The notes under the pieces: model-generated
What the model saw: the letters and a program-made list of their open reading frames with translations, nothing else
The model's database searches: none
What the model was told of the DNA's origin: nothing
Made by a program: the position numbers and the translations under genes
Source of the DNA: JAPLJU01 sp036725345
GTDB lineage: Bacteria; Desulfobacterota; Syntrophia; Syntrophales; UBA2192
DNA length: 64,000 nt
Reading direction: 5' to 3'
Assembly (NCBI GenBank): GCA_036725345.1
Contig: DAIMEJ010000008.1
Span: 62,001-126,000, forward strand
Part shown: positions 51,280 through 59,849 of the stretch, in pieces
Layout: every line of letters begins with the position of its first letter
How positions within the stretch are numbered: the first letter of the stretch is position 1

Positions 51280-52881
51280 TTAAATGCTCAATTTTTGAAT
51301 TTTTCTGTTCCACGTAAAGTAATCGAAGATAATCCTGCCAACGAATACGGCCGTGAACATGCTCACGACGAGTCCGATAGTGAGCGTGACCGCGAAACCC
51401 TTTATCGGTCCCGATCCGAACTGAAAGAGAAACAGGGCCGCGATCAGGGTCGTCAGGTTCGAGTCAAATATGGTGAGGAAAGCTTTCGTGAAGCCGGCTT
51501 CGATGGCAGCCCGGGGCGATTTGCCCAGACGGAGTTCTTCACGAGTCCGCTCAAAGATGAGGACGTTGGCGTCGACAGCCATACCTATCGTCAACACAAT
51601 TCCGGCGATGCCGGGGAGGGTCAGTGTCGCCTCGAAGGCGGCCATTGTACCCAGGAGTAAAAGGAGGTTGAGAACCAGGGCGAAATCTGCCACCAGGCCC
51701 GACAGTTTGTAATAAATGACCATGAAGACGACGACGAGAAGACCCCCGATGATCGTGGCGAGGATGCCCTTGTCGATGGAGTCCTGGCCAAGCGAGGGTC
51801 CCACCGTCCTCTGCTCCAGGATCTTGACGGGGGCCGGAAGTGCGCCCGCCCTGAGCACGATCGCGAGGTCACGGGCTTCATCCGGCGTGAAGGCTCCGGT
51901 GATCTGAGCATCTCCCCCCGAAATTCGTTCCTTGATGACCGGCGCGGAATGGACGATTCCGTCCAGGACGATGGCCAGGCGTTTGCCGACGTTCTCGGAG
52001 GTGATACGGTCGAAGTCCTTCGCCCCCTGGGAGTCAAATTTGATGCCCACGTAGGGTTCGCCGAAGCGGTCGCTGATCTTGACCTGGGCTTGCTCGAGGT
52101 TCTGTCCCGTCAGGAGCGTCTTGTCCTTGAGCAGATAGTAGAGCTCCGTGCGCTGGCCCGAACGCTCGTCGACCCGGACGCCGCGTGCGAGGACGTCCCC
52201 CGGGGGAACGTTTCCCCGGACCGCCTGCTCCAGGCTGTTTTCTTCATCGAGGAGCTTGAATTCCAGGAGAGCGGTTTTCCCGATGAGGTTGACGGCCCTC
52301 TTGGGGTCCTTCACGCCGGGGAGCTGAATCAAAATCCGGTCTTCACCCTGCGGAATGATTTCCGGCTCCGTTACGCCGAACTGGTCCACGCGGTTGCGGA
52401 TGGTCTCGACACTCTGCTCCAGGGCCGCTTTCCTCATATCGGCCACCCGCTTTTCCTTGGCCTGGAGGATCACCCGCTCCCTTCCTTCGATGATCTCGGA
52501 AGACTTCACTTCGAGGTCGGGGTACTGGTCCGTCAGGATCTTGTCGAATTCCGATCGGGCTTCCGTCGTGGCGAGGTCCAGTGCGATGAGGGTGCCGCCC
52601 GTCCGTTCCACATTCCTGAATTTGATCTTCCGGGCCATGAGGCTCTCCTTGAGATTGTTGGCGAACCTCTCCATAGTGCTTTCCATCGCCTTCTGCGTGT
52701 CTACTTCCATAATGAGGTGCATGCCGCCCTGAAGGTCGAGACCCAAGTGGATCTTTCTCTTCATGAACAGGTTTTTCACGGAATCCGGAAGATTCGGCAC
52801 AATGCTCGGGATCAGAAAGTAGAGCCCCGTGAGACAGACGACCAGGGCGATCAGGGTCCTGAGTTTGATATCCTGAAACAT
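51280..52881 (-). CDS. secD: Protein translocase subunit SecD
   Basis: The 533-aa protein has an N-terminal anchor and a large periplasmic domain (GLDLQGGMHLIMEVDTQKA, TIRNRVDQFGVTEPEIIPQG), then five C-terminal transmembrane segments with LTIGMAVDANVLIFERTREE. Normal length. Partner of SecF in the proton-driven late step of export. It follows yajC by 17 bp on the minus strand. Confidence 0.96.
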   Translation of the reverse strand: MFQDIKLRTLIALVVCLTGLYFLIPSIVPNLPDSVKNLFMKRKIHLGLDLQGGMHLIMEVDTQKAMESTMERFANNLKESLMARKIKFRNVERTGGTLIALDLATTEARSEFDKILTDQYPDLEVKSSEIIEGRERVILQAKEKRVADMRKAALEQSVETIRNRVDQFGVTEPEIIPQGEDRILIQLPGVKDPKRAVNLIGKTALLEFKLLDEENSLEQAVRGNVPPGDVLARGVRVDERSGQRTELYYLLKDKTLLTGQNLEQAQVKISDRFGEPYVGIKFDSQGAKDFDRITSENVGKRLAIVLDGIVHSAPVIKERISGGDAQITGAFTPDEARDLAIVLRAGALPAPVKILEQRTVGPSLGQDSIDKGILATIIGGLLVVVFMVIYYKLSGLVADFALVLNLLLLLGTMAAFEATLTLPGIAGIVLTIGMAVDANVLIFERTREELRLGKSPRAAIEAGFTKAFLTIFDSNLTTLIAALFLFQFGSGPIKGFAVTLTIGLVVSMFTAVFVGRIIFDYFTWNRKIQKLSI

Positions 52882-52898
52882 TAACTGCCCCTTTCCAT

Positions 52899-53222
52899 TT
52901 ATTCTTTTGGTGCCTTCTGGAGGACATTGCCGATGTGGCTTCTTGAAACCTTTACCTTGACCTTGTCGGCAATTTCGAGGGTCACAAGGGTGTCGGTGAG
53001 CGCAACGACCTTCCCGTGGAGGCCGCCGGATGTTTCAACCATATCACCATGCCCGAGAGCTGCGACCATCTCCTTCAATTCTTTTTGTTTCTTCTGGGCG
53101 GGCCGGATGAGAAGGAAGTAAAAGATGATGAAAATGCTCGTCATCATGATGATGAAACCGATGTCTCCACCCGGGGATCCACCCCCCCCGGTACCACCCA
53201 TTGCGTAAGCCAGACTGTTCAA
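52899..53222 (-). CDS. yajC: Preprotein translocase subunit YajC
   Basis: The 107-aa protein has one membrane segment (IGFIIMMTSIFIIFYFLLI) followed by RPAQKKQKELKEMVAALGHG and GGLHGKVVALTD, the YajC family pattern. The start is TTG 53222, because ACGGGAGGA lies at proper spacing upstream; a frame from 53261 lacks a ribosome site. It precedes secD. Confidence 0.93.
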   Translation of the reverse strand: MNSLAYAMGGTGGGGSPGGDIGFIIMMTSIFIIFYFLLIRPAQKKQKELKEMVAALGHGDMVETSGGLHGKVVALTDTLVTLEIADKVKVKVSRSHIGNVLQKAPKE

Positions 53223-53316
53223 AGCGGTTCCTCCCGTACGGTCATTTTTCGTAAACACCAAATCCCGTACACCGGTTCGATCCGGATGCGGGAATGGCAG
53301 CGGATATCCTTTTATT

Positions 53317-54474
53317 TTATTCCGCTTCGCCGGCCGAGGGCCTCACGCAGGGAACTTCTTCCGGCTCCCGAACGTACCGGTCAAGAAACTCCCTGCGGAA
53401 TTCCAAAAACCGATCCCCCCGAACAGCCGTCCTGATTCCTTCCATGAGGTTCATGTAGAACCGGACGTTGTGGATCGTGTTCAACACCATCGCGAGGATC
53501 TCTTTCGCGACGAAAAGGTGCCTCAGGTAAGCCCGGGAATAATTCTTACAGGTATAGCAATCGCAGAATTCATCCAGCGGTGAAGAATCGTCCCGGTAAC
53601 GGGCGTGTTTTATAACAACCTTTCCTCTATTTGTAAACAACAATCCGTTCCTTGCGCCCCGGGTCGGCAGGACGCAGTCGAACATGTCGATGCCGTGAAA
53701 AACGGCCTCCAGGATATCTTCCGGTGTGCCCACCCCCATGAGGTATCGTGCCCTGCCCGTCGGCAGAAGGGGAGCGGTCTCTTCTGTTACCTGCCACATG
53801 ATCTCTTTAGGCTCTCCCACGCTGAGGCCCCCGAGAGCGTAGCCGTCGAAACCGATGCGAATGATCCTCTCCACGGCTTCTTGACGAAGATCCGTGTAAA
53901 CACCCCCCTGGATGATGCCGAAGAGGGCCCGGCTGTCCTCTTTCCGCGCTTTTCTGCAACGCTCCGCCCATCGGACGGTGAGGTCCAGGGATTCTTTGGC
54001 GTACCTGCGATCGGCAGGGTAGGGCGTGCATTCGTCGAAACACATCATAATATCCGCCCCCAGGGCCTCCTGGATTGCGACGGCCGACTCGGGGGTGATG
54101 AAGTGCCTGGAGCCGTCGATGTGGGACTGAAAGACGACGCCTTCCTCCGTGATCTGACGGAGAGCGCCCAGGCTGAAGATCTGATACCCGCCGCTGTCCG
54201 TGAGGATCGGTCCCCGCCAGTTCATGAAACGTTGGAGTCCCCCCAGATCGCGGACAAGTTCATGCCCCGGCCTCAGGTAGAGGTGGTACATATTCCCCAG
54301 GACGATCTCGGCGCCGAGCGCCTTCAGGGTTTCCGGGAGCAAGGCCTTCACCGTCCCCTGCGTCCCCACAGGCATGAAGACCGGTGTGTTCACCTCGCCG
54401 TGATCGGTGGTGATCCTGCCGAGCCGCGCCCGGGACTTCCGGTCTGTTTTCAGAAGTTCGAAGGAGTAAGCCAT
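53317..54474 (-). CDS. tgt: Queuine/preQ1 tRNA-guanine transglycosylase
   Basis: The 385-aa cytoplasmic enzyme puts preQ1 into tRNA anticodons. Motifs: TPVFMPVGTQGTVK, LTDSGGYQIFSL with the active-site Asp, FDCVLPTRGARNG with the nucleophile Asp, and zinc site CDCYTCKNYSRAYLRHL. It lies between queA and yajC in the classic order. Full length. Confidence 0.96.
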   Translation of the reverse strand: MAYSFELLKTDRKSRARLGRITTDHGEVNTPVFMPVGTQGTVKALLPETLKALGAEIVLGNMYHLYLRPGHELVRDLGGLQRFMNWRGPILTDSGGYQIFSLGALRQITEEGVVFQSHIDGSRHFITPESAVAIQEALGADIMMCFDECTPYPADRRYAKESLDLTVRWAERCRKARKEDSRALFGIIQGGVYTDLRQEAVERIIRIGFDGYALGGLSVGEPKEIMWQVTEETAPLLPTGRARYLMGVGTPEDILEAVFHGIDMFDCVLPTRGARNGLLFTNRGKVVIKHARYRDDSSPLDEFCDCYTCKNYSRAYLRHLFVAKEILAMVLNTIHNVRFYMNLMEGIRTAVRGDRFLEFRREFLDRYVREPEEVPCVRPSAGEAE

Positions 54475-54480
54475 ATTAAT

Positions 54481-54621
54481 TCAGGCGTCAGGCATCGGGC
54501 ATTAGGCGTTAGGGAAAGAGGAAAAATTGATTTCTTATAACCTGATGCCTATCAAGATATATTTTCTTCCATCAGGCCTTGAGCCTGTTGCCTGTAGCCT
54601 TGTGCCTGATTCTTTAGCGCA
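54481..54621. repeat. Heptamer (AGGCATC-type) repeat with inverted partner
   Basis: Units AGGCGTC AGGCATC GGGCATT AGGCGTT on the left and the reverse-complement-type series TGAGCCTGTTGCCTGTAGCC on the right, about 60 bp apart, between queA and tgt. Confidence 0.65.
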
Positions 54622-54632
54622 GCTAAAGAATC
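54608..54632 (-). repeat. Perfect inverted repeat across the queA stop codon
   Basis: GATTCTTTAGC-GCA-GCTAAAGAATC, 11-bp arms. The queA stop codon (TAG, 54623-54625) lies inside the right arm, so the end of the gene can fold with the sequence beyond it. No T run follows. Confidence 0.6.
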
Positions 54633-55666
54633 AACATACAATCCCCGTAGCTGTAAAAACGATACTTCTCCTCGATCGCCTTGCCATAGGCCGTCCGGAC
54701 CAAGTCCCTTCCCGCGAAAGCGCACACCAGTAAATAGAGCGATGATTTCGGAAGATGAAAGTTCGTCAGCAGGGCGCCGACCCTGCGGAAGCGATAGCCG
54801 GGATGGATAAAGAGTCTCGTGGAGCCCGATGCGGCCGCCACGCGCCCCGAATCGTCGACCGTCGATTCGATCACACGCACGGCCGTCGTCCCGACGGCGA
54901 CGACCCTCCGGGCGCCGTTGATCGTCGCGGCGGCCTCCTCGGTCATCTCAAAGAACTCCTCTTCCATGCGGTGGTCTTCAACGTTTTGTGATTCGATCGG
55001 CAGAAAAGTACCGTACCCGACGTGAAGGGTCACCGCCGCGAAGGCGACGCCCTTTTGCCTGATCCGTTCCAGGACGGTGTCGGAAAAGTGGAGGCCGGCC
55101 GTCGGCGCGGCCACCGATCCGGGAACGCGTGCGTAGACCGTCTGATAGCGTTCCAGGTCCTTTCGGGACTTTCCCGACCGGCGATCCCTTTTGATGTAGG
55201 GCGGGAGAGGCGCTCTTCCCCATTCGTTCAGAAAGTCCGTGAAAGGGCCCGGCGTATCAAACCGAACAACCCACTTTTTTTCGGAGAGCCGTTCGATGAT
55301 CTCGGCTTCGGCCGGTGCGTCAAAAAATATCTTTCTTCCAATGTCCGCCCTTCTGGCCGGCCTCAGAAGGACTTCCCATGTGACAGAGGAGCCTGCGGTC
55401 TCGTCGGCTCTCTCTCTCAGGAGGAGTATTTCAATGAGCCCTCCCGAGGCCTTCCTCCCGACGAGTCTCGCCGGGATGACCCGCGAGTCGTTGATGACGA
55501 GGACATCCCCCCCTGTCAGGTGTTCCGGTAATTCATAAAAGCGGCGATCCTTTATTGAGCCGTCCCCCCGGTTGAGAACCATCATGCGGGAATGGTCCCT
55601 TGCGGGGGCCGGCTCCTGGGCGATGAGCTCCTCCGGGAGGTCATAGTCGAACTCGGTTAGTTTCAT
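54623..55666 (-). CDS. queA: S-adenosylmethionine:tRNA ribosyltransferase-isomerase
   Basis: The 347-aa enzyme adds the cyclopentene ring of queuosine to tRNA. Motifs: FDYDLPEELIAQEPAPARDH, LVINDSRVIPARLVG, PTAGLHFSD, LHVGYGTFLPI and ALLTNFHLPKSSLYLLVCAF. ATG 55666 gives the standard N-terminus MKLTEFDYDLP; an upstream start would read into an octamer repeat. It precedes tgt. Confidence 0.96.
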   Translation of the reverse strand: MKLTEFDYDLPEELIAQEPAPARDHSRMMVLNRGDGSIKDRRFYELPEHLTGGDVLVINDSRVIPARLVGRKASGGLIEILLLRERADETAGSSVTWEVLLRPARRADIGRKIFFDAPAEAEIIERLSEKKWVVRFDTPGPFTDFLNEWGRAPLPPYIKRDRRSGKSRKDLERYQTVYARVPGSVAAPTAGLHFSDTVLERIRQKGVAFAAVTLHVGYGTFLPIESQNVEDHRMEEEFFEMTEEAAATINGARRVVAVGTTAVRVIESTVDDSGRVAAASGSTRLFIHPGYRFRRVGALLTNFHLPKSSLYLLVCAFAGRDLVRTAYGKAIEEKYRFYSYGDCMLIL

Positions 55667-55676
55667 ATAAAAAAAG

Positions 55677-55800
55677 CTGGAATAATGGAATGGTGGAATG
55701 ATGGAACGTTGGGTTATCAAGGGAAAATTGACTTTACGACCGGGTCGAAGACCCGCTTACCCATTATTCCACTATTCCAGTACTCCAATATTCCAGTACT
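55677..55800. repeat. Octamer (TGGAATNN) repeat with inverted partner
   Basis: TGGAATAA TGGAATGG TGGAATGA TGGAACGT at the left; about 70 bp later ATTATTCC ACTATTCCAGTACTCC AATATTCCAGTACT, the opposite-sense series. It lies between DUF2065 and queA. Confidence 0.7.
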
Positions 55801-55865
55801 GAGGTGCGTGAATACCCGCAAAGTTTAATTAAGTCAAGAAAATAATTGATGTTCCTTGGCTTCAT

Positions 55866-56051
55866 TCAACTCGTGCCGAGGTAAACGAGAAGAAGTCCGG
55901 CGGCCATCGCCGCGAGTCCTAAAATCCGCAAGGTGGTGTCCGGGACGGTGTGGATTTTCAAAAAATAGGTCTTCAATTTACCGGGAAAGGCGAAATAGGG
56001 GATCCCCTCGATGATGAGGACCATCCCTATGACGCAGAGGAAATATTTCAT
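55866..56051 (-). CDS. DUF2065 small membrane protein
   Basis: The 61-aa protein has two membrane segments (FLCVIGMVLIIEGIPYFAFP and ILGLAAMAAGLLLVYLG), the usual form of DUF2065, a family of unknown function. Its ATG overlaps the mazG stop as ATGA, so the two are translationally coupled. Confidence 0.85.
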   Translation of the reverse strand: MKYFLCVIGMVLIIEGIPYFAFPGKLKTYFLKIHTVPDTTLRILGLAAMAAGLLLVYLGTS

Positions 56052-56881
56052 CTATCGGCCCTCTTTGTGAATTTTCCGGATTCCTTCCAGGGTCTTTCCA
56101 TTCCGGCTGAAGAAACACCGGAAGGCGTCTTGTCCTGTTCCCTGCGCTTTCTGTCGATGCCGGTCATGCGTTCTGCGAATTTTCCGGAGGCGGATTTCAG
56201 GGCCTCTTCAGCGTCCACCCGGGCGAGGCTGCCCAGTTCCGCCATTGTAAATAGAAGGTCGCCCAGCGTCTCGGACAGCTTCCTGCGACGTCCGGCAGCC
56301 CATGCCTTTTTGAACGCCTCGAGATCGTCCTCGACCTTGTTCAGGAGAGCCTCTTTCTCCGCCAGGTCGAAGCCCGCCCGGGAGGCCTCCGCGACGATTC
56401 TCTGCGCCCTGGCAAGGGCGGGGAGGGATCGAGGGATACGAGTCCCCATGAAGAGATCGGTTCTCTCTTTCTTTTCCACGTTTCTCTTGATCTCGTCCCA
56501 CCGGTCCTTTACGTCCTGTGCGTCTTTGACCTTGACATTCCCGAAAACGTGGGGGTGCCGCCGGACCATCTTCCGGGCGATCTCCTCCAGGATGCCATTC
56601 ATGTCGAAAGACCCCTTTTCCTCGGACAGGCGGGCAAGAAAGACGATCTGAAACAGCAGATCCCCGAGTTCCTCCCTGAGGGCGTCCGGGGAGCCGCTTT
56701 CAATGGCCTCGAGGACCTCATAAGCCTCCTCGAGGAGGTATTGACCGATGTCTCTCTCGCTCTGGCGGAGATCCCAGGGGCACCCCCCCCGGGGGGACCT
56801 CAATTGCTCCATGATTTCGAGGAGCCTCACAAATTTCCCACTCCTGACGTGTCGTTTTCTTGACGGTTGATTTTTCTTCAT
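56048..56881 (-). CDS. mazG: Nucleoside triphosphate pyrophosphohydrolase MazG
   Basis: The 277-aa protein contains two MazG domains. The first has GGCPWDLRQSERDIGQYLLE, EEAYEVLEAIE and REELGDLLFQIVFLA; the second has GFDLAEKEALLNKVEDDLEA and SETLGDLLFTMAEL, with ExxE metal sites. It hydrolyses non-canonical or excess NTPs. ATG 56881 is chosen at MKKNQPSRK; the longer frame has no support. The C-terminal 30 residues are charged. Confidence 0.92.
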   Translation of the reverse strand: MKKNQPSRKRHVRSGKFVRLLEIMEQLRSPRGGCPWDLRQSERDIGQYLLEEAYEVLEAIESGSPDALREELGDLLFQIVFLARLSEEKGSFDMNGILEEIARKMVRRHPHVFGNVKVKDAQDVKDRWDEIKRNVEKKERTDLFMGTRIPRSLPALARAQRIVAEASRAGFDLAEKEALLNKVEDDLEAFKKAWAAGRRRKLSETLGDLLFTMAELGSLARVDAEEALKSASGKFAERMTGIDRKRREQDKTPSGVSSAGMERPWKESGKFTKRADR

Positions 56882-57171
56882 AACTGCCTGTTTTTTTAGT
56901 GAAATAGAACGAGTGGGATTCTTATCACGTTTCGGCTGATGTGTCAAAGAAGCAGGGGATATATTTATTCCCCCCGTCCACTGATTTATCTTGATTTTTT
57001 AACTTCAGAATGATAACTCAAGTCGATTTTTGATGCCGGTTATCTTTAATTAGCCCGCAGCATTTCTCACAACGAAAAACGGTGTCTTTTCCAGTCATTT
57101 CTTCAGGCTTTAAAACCCGTCTTTCGTGCCACCGAAATAACAAGTCATCAATAATACAGAGGAGGATTATT

Positions 57172-58842
57172 ATGGCGGAAGAGAAAAAACTGACAAGAGC
57201 GGAAAGGCTTGCCAAAGAGAAAGAGGCAAACCTGAAGCACTGGGAAGAGCAGGATGCCATCCTGTTCAAGCATCGTGAAGAGGCCTACAACATAGGCGGT
57301 CCGGAGCAGCTCCAGCGACTGGCGAAACAGAACAAGAAGCCCATGCGCGCCATGATCGATATGCTGGTCGACCCCGGCACGGAGTTTTACGAAGTCGGCC
57401 TGGATGCCGGCTACAACATCGGCAAAATCAAACTCTACGGCGGCGAGATCTACGAGTCGGAAAAGAGGAGCCACATCCCCGGTGCCGGGCTTGTCACCGG
57501 CGTCGGCGTGGTCCACGGCAAGGACTGCATGATCTTCGCCAACGAAAACCGCTACGCCGCGGGGACCTACTTTCCCATCACGCTCAAAAAACACATGAGG
57601 GCCCAGGCCATCGCCGAGCGGCTGAGACTGCCCTGCATCTACATCGCGGATTCCGGCGGAATCAACCTGCCCTTGCAGCTCGGCTGCTTCGCCGACGACG
57701 GCCATTTCGGAAGCATGTTCTACAACATGTGCCGCATGTCCGCCATGGGGATCAAGCAGTACACCCTCTCCACCGGCGGCAACACCGCGGGCGGCGCCTA
57801 CATCGTCTACCTGGCGTCCGAGTCCATCATGATCGAAAAGCTGGCCTTCGCGTTCCTGGCCGGCCCCCCCATGGTGAAATCGGCCATCGGCGAGACCGTG
57901 TCTCCCGAGGACCTGGGTGGCGCCTACGTCCACACCCAGCACTCCGGCGGCTGCGACCACTTCGTGAGGTCCCAGGAAGAGGGGATCAAGAAGCTTCGAG
58001 ACATCATCGAGTTCGAGCCCGGGCAGAATCTGTACTGCGAGAGGAAGAAATCCGCCGAGCCCAAGTTCGACTTCAAGGAAATGATGCGCAACAACCCCAT
58101 CAACACTTACCAGGGTATCAATATCAAGGAATCCCTCAAGTGCCTGGCCGACGACAGTTACATTCATGAATACAAGCCGACCTACGGCCTCAACCGGGGC
58201 GAGACGATCGTGGCCGGCAAGATGTGGCTCAAGGGCCTCCCCGTCGGCGTCATCGCCTCCAGCTCGAACGGCGTCATCTACATCGAGGCGGCAAGGAAAG
58301 CCACCGAATGGATGATCCGCTGCGGGAATTCCAACCTGCCTGTCCTCTTCATGCAGGGTTCCCCCGGGTACATGGTCGGCAAGTCCGAAGAGTGGGGCGG
58401 TATCGGAAAGTACGGTTCCGACATGGTCCGGACCTGCTCCGTTCTGAACGTCCCGAAGATCCAGTACGTCATCGGTCCCGACCACGGCGCCGCCAACTAC
58501 GGCATGTGCGGGAGGGCCTTCCGGCCGGTCTTCTGCTTCACCAACATGAGGGGCCGCACGACCGTTATGTCCGGCGAGACAGCAGGCTTCATCGTCGAGT
58601 CGGTCCGCAGGAAGAACATCATCGACAAGGGCCAGCAGGTGAACGAGGAAGAGATGGCCAAGTTCCGGCAGATGATGAGAGACCGTTATGATGCGGAGGG
58701 TCACCCCTTCCTGACCGGGTCGCTTCTGTTCCACGACGGCGTCATCGCCTTCAGCGAGGCCCGCAACAAACTCGCCAGGGCTCTGGAGCTCTGCTACAGG
58801 GCGCCCATTGGAAAGACCGATTGGGGCGATCTGAAGGTTTAG
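57172..58842 (+). CDS. Acyl-CoA carboxylase, carboxyltransferase subunit (methylcrotonyl/glutaconyl type)
   Basis: The 556-aa protein of the crotonase-fold carboxyltransferase family has GAGLVTGVGVVHGKDCMIFANE, YIADSGGINLPLQ, TGGNTAGGAYIVYLASESIM and PNSGVIYIEAARKA-like ASSSNGVIYIEAARKATEWM in the second half. It exchanges CO2 between biotin and an acyl-CoA. The closest types are methylcrotonyl-CoA carboxylase beta and glutaconyl-CoA decarboxylase alpha. AGAGGAGGATTATT precedes ATG 57172. It leads a five-gene plus-strand set with enoyl-CoA hydratase, a DRE-TIM enzyme, a biotin carrier and HMG-CoA lyase. Confidence 0.9.
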   Translation: MAEEKKLTRAERLAKEKEANLKHWEEQDAILFKHREEAYNIGGPEQLQRLAKQNKKPMRAMIDMLVDPGTEFYEVGLDAGYNIGKIKLYGGEIYESEKRSHIPGAGLVTGVGVVHGKDCMIFANENRYAAGTYFPITLKKHMRAQAIAERLRLPCIYIADSGGINLPLQLGCFADDGHFGSMFYNMCRMSAMGIKQYTLSTGGNTAGGAYIVYLASESIMIEKLAFAFLAGPPMVKSAIGETVSPEDLGGAYVHTQHSGGCDHFVRSQEEGIKKLRDIIEFEPGQNLYCERKKSAEPKFDFKEMMRNNPINTYQGINIKESLKCLADDSYIHEYKPTYGLNRGETIVAGKMWLKGLPVGVIASSSNGVIYIEAARKATEWMIRCGNSNLPVLFMQGSPGYMVGKSEEWGGIGKYGSDMVRTCSVLNVPKIQYVIGPDHGAANYGMCGRAFRPVFCFTNMRGRTTVMSGETAGFIVESVRRKNIIDKGQQVNEEEMAKFRQMMRDRYDAEGHPFLTGSLLFHDGVIAFSEARNKLARALELCYRAPIGKTDWGDLKV

Positions 58843-58866
58843 TCCAGCAGCGTTTGCTCATGGAGC

Positions 58867-58897
58867 GGACGGGCTCCCGTCATCGGGGAGCCCGTCC
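58867..58897 (+). terminator. Strong hairpin between carboxyltransferase and enoyl-CoA hydratase genes
   Basis: GGACGGGCTCCC and GGGAGCCCGTCC form a 12-bp stem with a 7-base loop. Without a T run it may attenuate or stabilise the upstream transcript rather than end it. Confidence 0.6.
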
Positions 58898-58944
58898 GGC
58901 TCTGTCAGAATGCCTGACGAACACGAACACAACGGGAGGATGTT

Positions 58945-59745
58945 ATGTCTGACATACTGCTGCAGCAAAAAACCGACGACGGGATTCTGGTTCTTACCCT
59001 GAACCGTCCCGATGCCATGAATTGCTTCAACTTCGATCTCCTGGCCCAGCTTGCCGACGTGATCCGCGAGGCCAATTTCGACATGAACCTCCGGTGCATC
59101 ATCATCACCGGGTCCAAGGCCGGTGCCGACCCCAAGAAGTGGTCCTTCTCCACGGGCGCCGACCTGAAGGAGAGAAGGACGCTGACCCAGGACCAGGTTC
59201 GCCGGTTCATCTTCACAATCCGCAATACCTTCACGGCCGTGGAGCAGGTGAGGGTGCCCGTGATCGCGGCCATCAACGGCTTTGCCTTCGGCGGCGGGAC
59301 GGAGCTGGCGCTGGCCTGCGACATCCGCATCTGCTCGTCGAACGTCCTCATGGGTCTCACGGAAACTTCGCTCGCCATCATCCCCGGCGCAGGCGGCACC
59401 CAGAGGCTTCCCAGGATCGTCGGTGTGGCCAAGGCAAAGGAGCTCATCTACACGGCGAGACGTTTCGACGCCAAGACCGCACTGGAAATCGGTCTCGTCA
59501 GCAAGGTCGTCGAGCCCGACAAACTGCTCGATGCGGCCCTCGAGCTTGCACGGGAGATCGCGAAAAACGGTCCCATCGGTGTCGCCCAGGCGAAGTTTGC
59601 CATCAATTACGGTTCCGAGGCCAGCCTCGGGGTGGCGTTGCCGCTGGAATCGAAGGCCTATGAGGTCACGATTCCCACGAAGGACCGCCTCGAAGCGCTT
59701 GCGGCCTTCGTGGAAAAGAGAAAACCCGTATTCAAGGGTGAATAG
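58945..59745 (+). CDS. Enoyl-CoA hydratase/isomerase family protein
   Basis: The 266-aa crotonase has TLNRPDAMNCFNFDLLAQLAD, FSTGADLKERR, INGFAFGGGTELALACDIRI (oxyanion hole) and LGLTET-like MGLTETSLAIIPGAGGTQRL with the catalytic Glu position. In a leucine-type set it would be methylglutaconyl-CoA hydratase. CGGGAGGATGTT precedes the ATG. Confidence 0.92.
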   Translation: MSDILLQQKTDDGILVLTLNRPDAMNCFNFDLLAQLADVIREANFDMNLRCIIITGSKAGADPKKWSFSTGADLKERRTLTQDQVRRFIFTIRNTFTAVEQVRVPVIAAINGFAFGGGTELALACDIRICSSNVLMGLTETSLAIIPGAGGTQRLPRIVGVAKAKELIYTARRFDAKTALEIGLVSKVVEPDKLLDAALELAREIAKNGPIGVAQAKFAINYGSEASLGVALPLESKAYEVTIPTKDRLEALAAFVEKRKPVFKGE

Positions 59746-59849
59746 AGGAAGGGATCAAATTTTTCCTCCCCTCGCTGCCGCCGGGGGAGGGAGATGCTGA
59801 TACAAAACATAATAACCCAATAAATCAAATGTTAGGAGGACAAGGTTCT

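Noticed and set aside
57018..57269. Minus-strand frame ending in a Cys-rich stretch (FRCEKCCGL)
   Set aside because: The only good upstream part overlaps the start of the carboxyltransferase gene antisense, no ribosome site supports a shorter start, and CEKC alone is weak evidence.
57148..58734. 528-codon minus-strand frame antisense to the carboxyltransferase gene
   Set aside because: Composition-driven shadow in high-GC DNA; no domain, and the plus strand has an unambiguous gene.
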